Shown here: positions 35,456-45,163 of the stretch, in pieces
Layout: every line of letters begins with the position of its first letter
Numbering within the stretch: the first letter of the stretch is position 1
Source: Candidatus Nitrotoga sp. CP45
GTDB lineage: Bacteria > Pseudomonadota > Gammaproteobacteria > Burkholderiales > Gallionellaceae
Assembly (NCBI GenBank): GCA_003402375.1
Contig: QFXJ01000040.1
Location: 144,444-208,443 of the forward strand
Direction: 5' to 3'
DNA length: 64,000 nt
The notes under the pieces: generated by a model
Seen by the model: the letters and a program-made list of their open reading frames with translations, nothing else
What the model was told of the DNA's origin: nothing
Database searches by the model: none
Made by a program: the position numbers and the translations under genes

Positions 35456-36118
35456 CTATTTATGATAAACGGTGGTATCTCCGGCCAGTCGGATATCCGT
35501 AGTGTCAGGTACAGGCTCGCTGGATTTTGTTTGAACATCAGCTGAAAGCAGACGCTGTTCTTCATATACGGTTTTAAGGTAACGTTGAATTTCCCCGGTG
35601 GCCGTATGAACAGGGGTTGCTTTTTCTATATTTCGGATGGTGGCGTTGGCCCCATGTTTAACGAGAAGTTGGGCGGACTCTAGATTCCCAACTTTATGCA
35701 GAGCAGTATTTCCTCTTTTAATAATCATGCTTCCTGTTACCAGCTGGATATTAGGATCGGCCCCTTCAACCAGTAAGCGTTGAACCACTTTGGGAAAATC
35801 TACCCAGATATACATCGCGGTCAGGCCATCTTTGTCCTGGAATTTGGCATCAGCACCATGATCGACCAAGAATATGGCAAGTTCTGGATCATTGACATCA
35901 AATAATGGCGGACGATTATTGTAATCCGCTATGTTTGGGTCAGCTCCGTGGTCAATTAAAAGTTGTGCTACCTCTACGCTCTCGATGTAGTGCAATGCTG
36001 TTTTTCCAAAGAAATCCTGATGGTTTATGTCTACACCAAGCTGGATTGCATTCTTGATTCCCTCTAAATCATTGGCCATTGTTGCGTCTATTATGGATTC
36101 TTCAAGTTCGTTTTGCAT
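35456..36118 (-). CDS. ankyrin-repeat protein
   Basis: The 220-residue protein consists of about five ankyrin repeats: 'GVDINHQDFFGKTALHYIES', 'VAQLLIDHGADPNIADYNN', 'LAIFLVDHGADAKFQDKDG', 'VVQRLLVEGADPNIQLVTG' and 'SAQLLVKHGANATIRNIEK'. The last 40 residues are polar. No signal peptide is seen, so a cytoplasmic protein-protein interaction role is likely. Partners are unknown. It stands alone between an IS remnant and moeA. Confidence 0.85.
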   Translation of the reverse strand: MQNELEESIIDATMANDLEGIKNAIQLGVDINHQDFFGKTALHYIESVEVAQLLIDHGADPNIADYNNRPPLFDVNDPELAIFLVDHGADAKFQDKDGLTAMYIWVDFPKVVQRLLVEGADPNIQLVTGSMIIKRGNTALHKVGNLESAQLLVKHGANATIRNIEKATPVHTATGEIQRYLKTVYEEQRLLSADVQTKSSEPVPDTTDIRLAGDTTVYHK

Positions 36119-36335
36119 ATGGGTCTTTAAATATAGGGCTAAAGAGCTTAAAACATTCAGGCGGATATACCGATTCCGTAATAATTCTTAAGAGCTTACG
36201 TGATCGTACGGTTTGTCCGCATGTTTAATGCAGTTTGCTAAGCCAGAGGTATTTGGAACAGTTAATAATGGCATCCGCAAACTTCTCCAGGGTGGTCTAT
36301 ATGTGGAAGTCATGATCGCGTGGCGGCATGGTATT

Positions 36336-37598
36336 TTAATTTAAAAAAGGCTGTACTTGTACAGTGCAGCCGGCTTCAACATTTCCTTGCGATACAGGTA
36401 ATACAATATAGCAATTGGCTTTGCTCATTGAGCTAAGAATGCCGGAGCATTGAGCCCCCGTTGTATGTACTGTCCATCCGCCATTCTTATCTTGACTGAG
36501 AATGCCACGTTGAAATTCTGTTCTACCTGGAATCTTTCGGATAGAGCTGGCGCAGATAGCCTGAAATTCAATGGTTAATTTTGGTTTTTGCCCCATCAGT
36601 ACGCGCAAGGCATCGCGAACAAACTGCTGGAAAGTTACCATGACCGCGACGGGATTACCGGGCAATCCAAAAAAATGGCAAGTTCCAATTTTGCCGTAAG
36701 CCAATGGTTTGCCAGGCTTCATGGCTATTTTCCAGAATACAATTTCTCCAATTTCCGCCAACAATTGTTTGATGTAATCGGCTTCACCGACCGAAACCCC
36801 ACCGCTAGTGATAATGACATCCGTTCGTGATGCTGCATCCAGCAAGGCCTCTTTGAGGCTGGCCTTATTGTCACGAATGGTACCCATGTCGATAATTTCC
36901 ACGCCCAGTTCACCTAGCATACCGAGTAAGGAATAACGGTTACTGTTATAAATTTTACCGGGAGCTAATGGTGTGCCGGGTTGCTGCAATTCGTCACCAG
37001 TTGAAAATAGCGCTACTTTTAGTTTGCGGTAAACGCTGATATTGCTGAAACCAAGCGAAGCCAGCAGACCCATCTCGGCAGGGCGAATAATCTGTCCACG
37101 AGTCAGTACGGTAGTGTTTTGTGCAATGTCTTCCCCGACCAAGCGGATGTTTTGACCATGGCGGTGTCCATCCCCTATTTCAACGGAGGATCCGGCGACC
37201 TGCACATGTTCTTGCATTACAACGCTATCGCAGCCCTCAGGAATGAGCGCACCAGTCATAATGCGAACGCATTGGCCTGCAGCAACATGGCCACTAAAGG
37301 CACGTCCAGCAAAGGCGCTGCCAATAACCGTAAGTCGGCTAGGAGCATTTGCTAGGTCGTCGTGGCGCACAGCGTAGCCATCCATAGCTGAGTAGTCGTG
37401 TGGCGGTACATTCATGGGGGAAAGTACATCTGTCGCTAGCGTGCGATGCAATGAATCGCACAGGCTGATCGATTCATGCTCCGTGACTGGCGTAAGAAAT
37501 TGCTGGATAAATTGGCGCGCTTTTTCCACCGGCATAGAATTAGGGTCGTAATCACCCATTTTTTCAAGGGTAGACAAGAAGGGAAGCCTGGATTCCAT
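36336..37598 (-). CDS. moeA: molybdopterin molybdenumtransferase
   Basis: The 420-residue enzyme inserts molybdate into adenylylated molybdopterin, the last step of Moco synthesis. Motifs include 'PHDYSAMDGYAVR' near residue 65, 'TGALIPEGCDSVVMQEHV', 'TSGGVSVGEADYIKQLL' and 'FFGLPGNPVAVMVTFQQFV' in the MoCF-like domain, and a beta-barrel C-terminal domain ending in TVQVQPFL. Length is normal. AAAGGA precedes the chosen ATG; a start at MGDYDPNS is also possible. It lies 153 bp downstream of moaA on the same strand, so the two Moco genes are probably cotranscribed. Confidence 0.93.
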   Translation of the reverse strand: MESRLPFLSTLEKMGDYDPNSMPVEKARQFIQQFLTPVTEHESISLCDSLHRTLATDVLSPMNVPPHDYSAMDGYAVRHDDLANAPSRLTVIGSAFAGRAFSGHVAAGQCVRIMTGALIPEGCDSVVMQEHVQVAGSSVEIGDGHRHGQNIRLVGEDIAQNTTVLTRGQIIRPAEMGLLASLGFSNISVYRKLKVALFSTGDELQQPGTPLAPGKIYNSNRYSLLGMLGELGVEIIDMGTIRDNKASLKEALLDAASRTDVIITSGGVSVGEADYIKQLLAEIGEIVFWKIAMKPGKPLAYGKIGTCHFFGLPGNPVAVMVTFQQFVRDALRVLMGQKPKLTIEFQAICASSIRKIPGRTEFQRGILSQDKNGGWTVHTTGAQCSGILSSMSKANCYIVLPVSQGNVEAGCTVQVQPFLN

Positions 37599-37751
37599 GG
37601 AGCGTCCTTTGTTAAATTTGGCAGTCAGAATAAAGTCTGGAAAGCATCAACACAATTGTCAGGTAGGTTGTTGGTATGCGCTTTCGATATAGGCAAAACT
37701 ATCCAGATCAGTGATTTGGATGTATCTGCAAAGATGGAGCCTACTGGTAGA

Positions 37752-38867
37752 CTACCCCCCAATATAAGACATTTCAATTTTTTTGCCGGATGACGCTTTG
37801 GTTTTTGTGTTTGCACTGCGTAATTCTGAATAGCGATCCGCACGCAGGCGCCATAGATGTGCAAGGGCAGCGGAAATTTCTTGATCTGTTTTTCCGCTGT
37901 GCATGAGCGCTCGCAAATCGTGACCACTCTCTGCAAAGAGGCATGTATACAACTTGCCTTCGGTTGACAACCTGGCACGAACGCATTCGTGACAAAAAGT
38001 TTTGGTGATGCTTGAGATAACTCCGATTTCGCCCCCGCCATCCTTATAGCGCCAACGTTCTGCAGTCTCGCCGGTACAGTTTGGCTCGATTTCTTCAAGT
38101 GGCATGTGAGCGGAAATTCGTCGCACAACTTCTGCAGAGGGAATAACCTCGCCCATTTCCCACTGGTTAGAAGTCCCTACGTCCATGTATTCTATGAATC
38201 GGAGTATAAAGGGGGAGTCTTTGAAATAACGTGCCATAGGGACGATTTCTTGGTCATTCATGCCACTTTTGACAACCATGTTTACCTTGATTGGGCCGAG
38301 GCCTACTGAGTGGGCGACATCTAGACTGCGCAACACATCCGATACAGGAAAATCAACGCCGTTCATGCGCTTGAAAGTGGCATCATCCAGCGAATCCAGT
38401 GAAACCGTAACTCGATTTAATCCTGCATCTTTTAGTGATTGAGCTTTTTTCCCGAGTAACGCACCATTAGTGGTGAGTGTCAGGTCTAAATCGCTACCAT
38501 CGTATGTTTTTAGCTTTGCAAGCATCTCAATTAAGTTTTCTACATGCTTGCGTAAAAGGGGCTCGCCACCCGTAAGGCGGATTTTCTGAACGCCATGATT
38601 AACGAAAATTTGCGCGATACGAGTAATTTCTTCAAAAGTCATCATTGAAGCCCGTGGCATAAATACATGATCTTTGCCGAATGATTCTATGGGCATGCAA
38701 TATACGCATCGGAAATTGCAACGATCCGTGAGAGAAATGCGTAAATCTTGTAACGGGCGTCCAAACGCGTCGCCAATAAGTCCATTGGGTTCTTCTATAA
38801 CAGCGGGGATGACAGGAACTGCCTTGGAATGACGATAATCTATAATCGGAATTATTTTTTTAGACAT
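37752..38867 (-). CDS. moaA: GTP 3',8-cyclase (molybdenum cofactor biosynthesis protein A)
   Basis: The 371-residue radical-SAM enzyme converts GTP to the cyclic precursor of molybdopterin, with MoaC. The N-terminal cluster is C50-x3-C54-x2-C57 in '[15 protein letters not shown]'. The C-terminal cluster that binds GTP lies in '[20 protein letters not shown]' (CxxC-x13-C). '[12 protein letters not shown]' is the GGEP motif. The protein ends in the conserved Gly-Gly. There is an N-terminal extension of about 40 residues over E. coli MoaA. No Moco-type riboswitch could be recognised by eye upstream. Confidence 0.95.
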   Translation of the reverse strand: MSKKIIPIIDYRHSKAVPVIPAVIEEPNGLIGDAFGRPLQDLRISLTDRCNFRCVYCMPIESFGKDHVFMPRASMMTFEEITRIAQIFVNHGVQKIRLTGGEPLLRKHVENLIEMLAKLKTYDGSDLDLTLTTNGALLGKKAQSLKDAGLNRVTVSLDSLDDATFKRMNGVDFPVSDVLRSLDVAHSVGLGPIKVNMVVKSGMNDQEIVPMARYFKDSPFILRFIEYMDVGTSNQWEMGEVIPSAEVVRRISAHMPLEEIEPNCTGETAERWRYKDGGGEIGVISSITKTFCHECVRARLSTEGKLYTCLFAESGHDLRALMHSGKTDQEISAALAHLWRLRADRYSELRSANTKTKASSGKKIEMSYIGG

Positions 38868-39456
38868 GGCATTTGGCCAATATATTCAAAATATGGTAGT
38901 AGTTAATAGTCATGGTTTCAATACTTACGCCCAAATTATACAGTAGTGTATAGCTAAGCTAGCCTGTGGGTAGGCGGCAATATCATGTTTATGTGACTGC
39001 TGTATCCTCAGGATAAAAAAATATCTGGTTGTATTCGATATAGTCGAATGTGCGTAAATGGAATTTTTATATTAGGAATAACAAGTTATTTGAGAGTGCT
39101 TAAATTAGCATCCGCACAACAAATCATGTGTGAGAGTACACGATTGTATGCATTTATTGCAATGTAAATATCAATGTGTTGAATGCAGAGCTTTTTATAA
39201 AGCTAGGTTGAATTGCCTGTTGGAACTGCCTTGTTAAATGTCCAAAGGCATACAATTTTGGGTAATTATGACATGGTTATAGAAAGCCTAGACTTCAATT
39301 ATTTAGCTGAACCTTGGGAAGAGTTTTTAGGCAGAGGCTAAATATGATCGAGTTTTTATAAGGTTGTATTTCCTAGAGGATCTGGGTTAGTGGAAAGCTT
39401 TCTACATAGTCGCGAGTATTCGAATTTGGGATGGTACTAAAACGCGTGAAATCCCC
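38868..39456. other. 589-bp AT-rich intergenic region upstream of moaA
   Basis: It separates moaA from the end of the TonB-like gene, both on the minus strand, so it must hold the moaA promoter. It is rich in A and T and has stops in all frames. I see no gene, repeat or recognisable riboswitch. Confidence 0.4.
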
Positions 39457-40347
39457 TTAACGCAGTGGCGGACTTCGCTGAAATCCAGAGTTTGTGCTAA
39501 AAAACTCAAGCATCAAAAAATCTTCAAGCCCCTCATTATCTTCCATGCGGGCAGACAGAATGACCTCGCGGTTGAGGCGGTGCGATTCCCAATTAAAATT
39601 TCCTTTGTAATGTCTGCGAATTAGTTCGATCATCCTGCGAATAATTGCACGCTCCACATCACCATTTAACCCGGCATCGACTTCGATGACTTCTCGCCGA
39701 GAGTTGTTATAGTCCGTTGTCCAGCCTCGAAATGAAAATCGGGCGGTTCGGCTGCCCATGCTGATAATTTGAAACACACCGCTCGTACCTTCTGGCTGGA
39801 GGTTGCGCCTGATGTTAGCCATCCTTTTTTCGTCAGCCGAAAGCTGGCGTGGGTTAGGCATGGTTTCTGTATTTTCGCGTTCATCAGAAATCTCGGCTGC
39901 CTGACGGCGTGTTCTGGCGGCATTAATATAGCTTGCCAAATCCGTAGGAGGCGCTGAATGTGGAGCTGGGGGGGGCGCTAATGGAACCTCAGTTGGTGTG
40001 ACTGTTTTTTCCGGTAAAGGCTTAATCAGTTTTTCCGTCTCGATGGCCCGAGGTTGAGGCGCAGGTGGCGGTTCATGTTTCGGCTCTGGCTCAAGTTGGG
40101 GTTTAGGCTTAAGTTTAGGTTCGGGTTCAGGTTGATTCTGAGAAATCGATTTTGGAGTTGAGGATTCTTGTTCTGGTTTTGTTTCAGGCAACTCTACAAA
40201 GCGTGCATCAATTGGCGGCGCAGAAATAATCTCTTCCTTGGGAGATTTTAGGAAATATCCAAATTCCCAAATGATGATTAGCCAAATGATAGCCGCCAGT
40301 GGTATCGGCCACCAGAATCGAATCTCCTTCGATCTTGATTCGGGCAT
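39457..40347 (-). CDS. TonB-like energy-transducing periplasmic protein
   Basis: The 296-residue protein has one N-terminal membrane anchor ('FWWPIPLAAIIWLIIIWEFG') and then a long Pro/Glu/Lys/Gln segment ('PEPEPKLKPKPQLEPEPKHE') typical of the TonB spacer that crosses the periplasm. The C-terminal domain (about 180-296) lacks the standard TonB YP motif and has 'RREVIEVDAGLNGDVERAII'. Directly after exbB-exbD it should complete a proton-driven complex that energises outer-membrane receptors. The start at 40347 (MPESRSK) is preferred over a GTG nine bases upstream, which overlaps exbD. Confidence 0.7.
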   Translation of the reverse strand: MPESRSKEIRFWWPIPLAAIIWLIIIWEFGYFLKSPKEEIISAPPIDARFVELPETKPEQESSTPKSISQNQPEPEPKLKPKPQLEPEPKHEPPPAPQPRAIETEKLIKPLPEKTVTPTEVPLAPPPAPHSAPPTDLASYINAARTRRQAAEISDERENTETMPNPRQLSADEKRMANIRRNLQPEGTSGVFQIISMGSRTARFSFRGWTTDYNNSRREVIEVDAGLNGDVERAIIRRMIELIRRHYKGNFNWESHRLNREVILSARMEDNEGLEDFLMLEFFSTNSGFQRSPPLR

Positions 40348-40357
40348 ACTTACCACG

Positions 40358-40759
40358 TCATTTATGTTTTACCGCAATCAAAAAATGTTGGGCGCCGGCG
40401 GATCGAGCCTGTAACATCGCCTGCACTACCATACCTTGCGGCGCTTCGTTGTCCGCTGATACGACTACGCTTTGTTGTGAAGTGTGTAAAAATGGCTTGA
40501 GTGTAGCGGCCAGAGTTTCTAGTGTTACGGGGATACGATTGATAAAGATTTGGCTATCACCAGTCAGCGTCAGCGTTACCGGCGCGTCAGCTTTGAGCTT
40601 TTCAGCTTCCCCTTGGGGCAGATTCACCTGCAGGGAATCAAGATTCTGCATCGACAATGAAGAGAGCATGAATGTCACCAATAAGAAAAACATCACATCG
40701 ATCATCGGAATGATCTCAATGCGTCCCTTGCGATAGGTTCTGGATTTACGCAGCTTCAT
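40358..40759 (-). CDS. exbD: biopolymer transport protein ExbD
   Basis: The 133-residue protein has a short cytoplasmic N-terminus, one helix 'MIDVMFFLLVTFMLSSLS' with the proton-carrying Asp (IPMIDVMFFLL, residue about 20), and a periplasmic domain ending 'MLQARSAGAQHFLIAV'. This is the ExbD/TolR family, which with ExbB harvests the proton gradient. It overlaps exbB by 14 bp, and the TonB-like gene follows within 11 bp, so the three form one operon. Confidence 0.9.
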   Translation of the reverse strand: MKLRKSRTYRKGRIEIIPMIDVMFFLLVTFMLSSLSMQNLDSLQVNLPQGEAEKLKADAPVTLTLTGDSQIFINRIPVTLETLAATLKPFLHTSQQSVVVSADNEAPQGMVVQAMLQARSAGAQHFLIAVKHK

Positions 40760-41393
40760 GGGTGTTACCCTGTTGATCTAAACGGATGTGATCAATAAGA
40801 CGTGTGCCAAGGCGCTCCATTTCATCCATCGTTTGTGATTGCAGACGGGAAAAATAATTAAATCCAAATAAGGCAATCAGCGCGATTAATAAGCCGACTG
40901 CAGTTGCAATAAGTGCTTGAGCTACGCCTCCTGTCACCCCCGTAGGATTGACGACGCCGCTGCCGCCAATTATCTGGAAGGCATGCATCATTCCAACAAT
41001 TGTTCCCATCAGCCCGAGCAAAGGCGCAGCGGTGACGATCGTTTCTAACACCCACAACCTACGCGCAAGGGATGTTTCAATCAACTGAGCTTCATCCGCT
41101 GCACGAGATTCAGTCCACCATGAAGGCCGATGCCGGTTCGCGATCACTACTTCAAAGAATCGCTTGTAATAGTGGCGCTCATTCAACCCGGAAAGTATCT
41201 TTTCCAGGTCTGCCCATGCGAAGCCATAAGTTTCAACAAGGTTTAGCAAGTCATATGAAAGACGTGCAAAGCGCCCATAAAGAACTGCCTTCTCAAGCAT
41301 AATGGCTAAAGCGATTATCCCCAGTAAAGACAATGGCAGGATAATTATCCCGCCGAGTTTAAATGCGATCCAAATTTCTTGTAGTTCTTGCAT
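40746..41393 (-). CDS. exbB: MotA/TolQ/ExbB proton channel protein
   Basis: The 215-residue protein has three helices. The first is near residues 12-30 ('LGGIIILPLSLLGIIALAIM'), and the second and third contain 'TAAPLLGLMGTIVGMMHAFQ' and 'VAQALIATAVGLLIALIALF', the conserved ExbB pore motifs. ATG at 41393 (MQELQEIW) is chosen because GGAG stands eight bases upstream; a frame starting four codons earlier overlaps that site. It forms the pentameric channel around ExbD. It is first in the exbB-exbD-tonB-like operon. Confidence 0.9.
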   Translation of the reverse strand: MQELQEIWIAFKLGGIIILPLSLLGIIALAIMLEKAVLYGRFARLSYDLLNLVETYGFAWADLEKILSGLNERHYYKRFFEVVIANRHRPSWWTESRAADEAQLIETSLARRLWVLETIVTAAPLLGLMGTIVGMMHAFQIIGGSGVVNPTGVTGGVAQALIATAVGLLIALIALFGFNYFSRLQSQTMDEMERLGTRLIDHIRLDQQGNTHEAA

Positions 41394-41598
41394 GGTTATC
41401 TCCAAATATGAGAGGGGGTTTTCAAGGTGCCCAGGAGTGTATTCAATATAGTTGTGTACACGCTAGGCCGCGCCTTTCGGCTAGGGGTGTATTGATAAGA
41501 GTATCCTTATGGCCTTGTCGTATCTTGCATAATCCGACAAAGCATTATCAAATAAGCTCAATATTGAAGTGCCGAGTCTATAATATTTAGTTCCCGAA

Positions 41599-42189
41599 TT
41601 AGCCGTCGTGTCTTTGGGACACTGCGCAAATGCGCTGCATGACGGCGGGATTCGGCTCTTGAAACTCACCTTGTTGATAGGCAATTATTGTCAGGTGCGG
41701 GAAAAAAACTTTCAATAATTCGTTAGAACGTAGCAAAAAATCTGGATTTTTGGGTCGCCCAAAACGCTCGTTACCATCCATGAATGTTTCATAAATGAGC
41801 ACTCCACCAGTATGTAGCGACTCAATCAATCGGGGTAATAGTGGCCGGTGTAAATAACGGCTGACGACTATGCCATGAAAGCGATGGCCAGAATATGGCC
41901 AAATATCATTCTCCAAGTCTGCAACTGTGGTTGATATATTAGGCAGTTGTTGTAGCTCGGCAAGAGCCTCCACATCACGATCTACGGCATTGACTTGCCA
42001 ATGGTTGGCCGCAAGCCAGCGTGCATGGCGTCCGTTACCACAAGCTAAATCGAGCACTTGTCCACCGCTATGGATCAATTGGGCATAGCGGCAAATCCAA
42101 GGCGATGGGATACCCATGTGTTGTAATGGAATAGTGTTTTCGTTATGTTTTGGCATCTTTGAAAATGGTGTTAGTTCCGCAAAGCACAT
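41599..42189 (-). CDS. class I SAM-dependent methyltransferase
   Basis: The 196-residue protein contains the SAM-binding motif I 'GGQVLDLACGNGRHARWLA' (E/DxxCGxG type), motif II 'VNAVDRDVEALAEL' and 'LIESLHTGGVLIYETFMDGN' (motif post-I/III). It has the compact core of tellurite-resistance-like small-molecule or lipid methyltransferases. The substrate is unknown. The start is uncertain: MPKHNEN at 42156 is an alternative, and neither has a good ribosome site. It lies alone on the minus strand, diverging from rpiA. Confidence 0.8.
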   Translation of the reverse strand: MCFAELTPFSKMPKHNENTIPLQHMGIPSPWICRYAQLIHSGGQVLDLACGNGRHARWLAANHWQVNAVDRDVEALAELQQLPNISTTVADLENDIWPYSGHRFHGIVVSRYLHRPLLPRLIESLHTGGVLIYETFMDGNERFGRPKNPDFLLRSNELLKVFFPHLTIIAYQQGEFQEPNPAVMQRICAVSQRHDG

Positions 42190-42401
42190 TCAAATGTACT
42201 GCTAAGGTTAACTTTGCTTCGGCAAATGTATCGTTACAGTAGGCAAGGTTACTATTTTGATAGTGACAGTTTGCTTGGCAAGACTGTACGGTAATTTTCT
42301 GGAGATATCATAATACGAAAGGTGCCAAGTGTTTCTAAAAGTGTTAATTCCTGCAATAATCTGGGGGTAAACAATATTTGTTAAATTGAGGCAGCATAAC
42401 C

Positions 42402-43061
42402 ATGACGCAAAATGAGTTAAAGCTTGCGGTGGCACAAGCCGCAATAGCGCATGTCCCAGCGAATTGCATCGTGGGAGTGGGTACCGGCTCGACGGCCAAT
42501 TTCTTTATAGACGAGCTGGGAAAGATCAAGAAAAAAATATGCGGTGCGGTGGCTAGCTCTGAAGCTTCAGCGCAGCGCTTAAAAGAGCATGGCATCCAGG
42601 TGGTTTCGCTGAATGATATAGGTAGCTTATCTATTTATGTGGATGGAGCAGACGAGGTTACGCGTCATTTACACATGATTAAAGGTGGTGGTGGCGCATT
42701 GACGCGCGAAAAAATAGTAGCTGCCGCGAGCAAAAAGTTTGTTTGTTTATGTGATTCCAGCAAGCTCGTGGATGTTCTTGGGAGCTTTCCATTGCCGCTA
42801 GAGGTGATCCCTATGGCTAGCAGTTATGTGGCACGCCAGATGGTGCTGTTGGGTGGCCAGCCAAAGTTGCGTGTGGGGTTTGTTACTGACAACGGTAACC
42901 TCATTATTGATGTATCTGGTCTAAAAATATTGAATCCGGTGGAATTGGAAACTACGTTAAATAATATTACGGGCGTGGTTACCAATGGCCTGTTTGCGCG
43001 CCGTGGGGCGGATGTGTTGTTGCTGGGAACTGCAAGCGGGGTGCAAACCTTTACTGCTTAG
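42402..43061 (+). CDS. rpiA: ribose-5-phosphate isomerase A
   Basis: The 219-residue enzyme interconverts ribose 5-phosphate and ribulose 5-phosphate in the pentose-phosphate pathway. Motifs are '[17 protein letters not shown]' (phosphate loop), '[10 protein letters not shown]'-type '[20 protein letters not shown]' with catalytic acids, and '[20 protein letters not shown]'. Length is exactly that of the family. It is followed by phoU after 65 bp on the same strand. Confidence 0.95.
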   Translation: MTQNELKLAVAQAAIAHVPANCIVGVGTGSTANFFIDELGKIKKKICGAVASSEASAQRLKEHGIQVVSLNDIGSLSIYVDGADEVTRHLHMIKGGGGALTREKIVAAASKKFVCLCDSSKLVDVLGSFPLPLEVIPMASSYVARQMVLLGGQPKLRVGFVTDNGNLIIDVSGLKILNPVELETTLNNITGVVTNGLFARRGADVLLLGTASGVQTFTA

Positions 43062-43126
43062 AGTGTAATACTGCTGTCACAGTACGTAAGTAGTATCACC
43101 TTACCTTTATCCCTAAAAGGATCTGA

Positions 43127-43837
43127 ATGATGGTCTCCACTGAACATACCTCTAAGCAATTTGATGCCGAACTGGAAGCGGTGCGTGCACGAGTATTACA
43201 AATGGGTGGGCTGGTGGAGAGTCAAATCCGGCTCTCTATTGAGGCGCTGGTTAGTGGTGATGTGTCGCTGATGAACAGCATTATCAATGATGACCATCGC
43301 GTTAACGCGATGGAGGTAGAAATCGACGAAAGCTGTAACCAGATTATTGCCCGCCGCCAGCCTGCCGCAGGTGACTTGCGCATGGTAATGACGGTAATCA
43401 AGACTATTACGGATCTTGAACGTATCGGGGATGAGGCGGAAAAAATAGCACGCATGGGCAAACTGCTGTCGCAGAGGAAAAGTATTATCCTGCCACGCTA
43501 TACAGAGATTAAGCATGCCGCTGAAATGGCTCTGGATATGTTACGTAAATCGTTGGATGCCTTTGCTCGTCTTGATATTGCCTATGCGGCTCAAGTGGTC
43601 CGTCAGGATGAGTTGGTTGATGAGGAATTCCGTACCATCATGCGCTACCTCATCACCTTCATGATGGAAGACCCGCGCACCATCTCCACTGCGCTGGAAA
43701 TTCTGTTTATCGCCAAGGCCATTGAGCGCATTGGTGACCATGCCAAGAATATGTCTGAATATGTGGTTTATATGGTAAAGGGCAAAGACGTGCGCCATGT
43801 CACCGTAGAAGAAATCGAGCGCGAAGTTCTGGAGTAA
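43127..43837 (+). CDS. phoU: phosphate transport regulator PhoU
   Basis: The 236-residue helical protein has two PhoU repeats: 'FDAELEAVRARVLQMGGLVE' with 'VNAMEVEIDESCNQIIARRQ' and 'MTVIKTITDLERIGDEAEKI', and then 'EFRTIMRYLITFMMEDPRTI' with 'LFIAKAIERIGDHAKNMSEY'. The E/DxxxD metal-binding motifs are intact. PhoU couples the Pst phosphate transporter to PhoR and represses the Pho regulon when phosphate is plentiful. Pst genes are not in this window. The AAAGGA site precedes the ATG pair; MVS one codon later is equally possible. Confidence 0.95.
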   Translation: MMVSTEHTSKQFDAELEAVRARVLQMGGLVESQIRLSIEALVSGDVSLMNSIINDDHRVNAMEVEIDESCNQIIARRQPAAGDLRMVMTVIKTITDLERIGDEAEKIARMGKLLSQRKSIILPRYTEIKHAAEMALDMLRKSLDAFARLDIAYAAQVVRQDELVDEEFRTIMRYLITFMMEDPRTISTALEILFIAKAIERIGDHAKNMSEYVVYMVKGKDVRHVTVEEIEREVLE

Positions 43838-44002
43838 TTTGTCAGGGTGCAATTACGCACGCCACATCATCGATGTATAAGCTGCCGGTAATACCTCAGC
43901 CATGTGCACAAAATTAAATTTCAGGGGAAATACAGCTTCTCATTGATGGGTTTGTACTTACCCAATTTTTAATGATATGGAATCTCTGGAAACCCAGGTT
44001 GG

Positions 44003-45139
44003 CTAAGTCATCTGTAAGTGATCCAGTCCCGCCATTATGTCTATATCCTTGGAACTTTGACTTTCCAGCTTGAAGCGCAGGCGTAGATCGTTGACCGAGT
44101 CAGCATTCTTTAGCGCTTCTGCATAGCTGATCAGGTTGGCTTCGTGCAGATCGAACAACGCTTGATCGAAGGTCTGCATCCCAAGCTCGCGTGACTTGGA
44201 CATTACTCCCTTGATGGCAAGCACTTCACCCTTGAAAATCAAATCAGAGATGAGCGGTGAGTTGAGCATGATTTCCATGGCGACTGAACGGCCTATCCCA
44301 TCCACACGCGGGATTAGGCGCTGTGAAATAAGCGCCTTGATATTTAGAGACAAATCCATCAACAATTGCTCGCGGCGCTCTTCCGGGAAGAAGTTGATGA
44401 TGCGATCCAGCGCCTGATTCGCACTGTTGGCGTGCAGGGTAGCCATGCATAGGTGGCCGGTCTCGGCAAATGTCACAGCATATTCCATGGTTTCATGGTC
44501 GCGTATTTCACCGATGAAAATGACATCTGGCGCTTGGCGCAAGGTGTTTTTCAATGCGACTTGCCAGGAATTTGTGTCTACACCAACCTCACGGTGGGTA
44601 ACGAGGCAGTTGATGTGCTCATGCACAAATTCAACTGGATCTTCGATGGTGATGATGTGGCCGTAAGAATTCTGGTTACGGTAGCCAAGCATAGCTGCCA
44701 ATGTTGTAGATTTGCCGCTGCCAGTGCCACCAACCAAAATGACCAGTCCGCGTTTAGTCATTGCCACATCCTTTAGTACTTCTGGCATCCCCATTTGAGT
44801 AAGATCGGGAATCTTGGTGGTGATGGTGCGCAACACCATGCCTATACGCTGCTGTTGCATAAACACATTAACGCGGAAGCGGCCAATGCCAGCGGGACTG
44901 ATCGCAAAGTTACATTCGTGTGAAGCTTCAAATTCAGCGGCTTGGCGGTCGTTCATGATGCTGTTCGCTAATTCCATAGTGTGTTGCGGCGTCAGCACCT
45001 GTTGTGAAACGGGGGTCATTTTGCCATCCACCTTGAATGCGGGCGGGAATCCGGCTGTAATAAACAGGTCAGATGCCTTCTGGGTAATCATCCCCCGTAA
45101 CAGGTTGTGCATTAGCTCGGTAGCCTGATCTCTTTCCAT
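44003..45139 (-). CDS. pilU: twitching motility retraction ATPase PilU
   Basis: The 378-residue GspE/PilT-type hexameric ATPase has Walker A 'VILVGGTGSGKSTTLAAMLG', the Asp box 'GHIITIEDPVEFVHEHINC' and Walker B 'APDVIFIGEIRDHETMEYAV'. The C-terminus extends about 30 residues beyond PilT ('RLRFKLESQSSKDIDIMAGL'), as is typical of PilU, an accessory retraction motor needing PilT. It lies 24 bp downstream of pilT in the same operon and is convergent with phoU. Confidence 0.95.
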   Translation of the reverse strand: MERDQATELMHNLLRGMITQKASDLFITAGFPPAFKVDGKMTPVSQQVLTPQHTMELANSIMNDRQAAEFEASHECNFAISPAGIGRFRVNVFMQQQRIGMVLRTITTKIPDLTQMGMPEVLKDVAMTKRGLVILVGGTGSGKSTTLAAMLGYRNQNSYGHIITIEDPVEFVHEHINCLVTHREVGVDTNSWQVALKNTLRQAPDVIFIGEIRDHETMEYAVTFAETGHLCMATLHANSANQALDRIINFFPEERREQLLMDLSLNIKALISQRLIPRVDGIGRSVAMEIMLNSPLISDLIFKGEVLAIKGVMSKSRELGMQTFDQALFDLHEANLISYAEALKNADSVNDLRLRFKLESQSSKDIDIMAGLDHLQMT

Positions 45140-45163
45140 TATGAACTCCAGATAAACCGCTGA

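Noticed and set aside
37625..38128. 167-codon minus frame overlapping moaA
   Set aside because: Out-of-frame shadow of the moaA 3' end; the Cys motifs are in the moaA frame.
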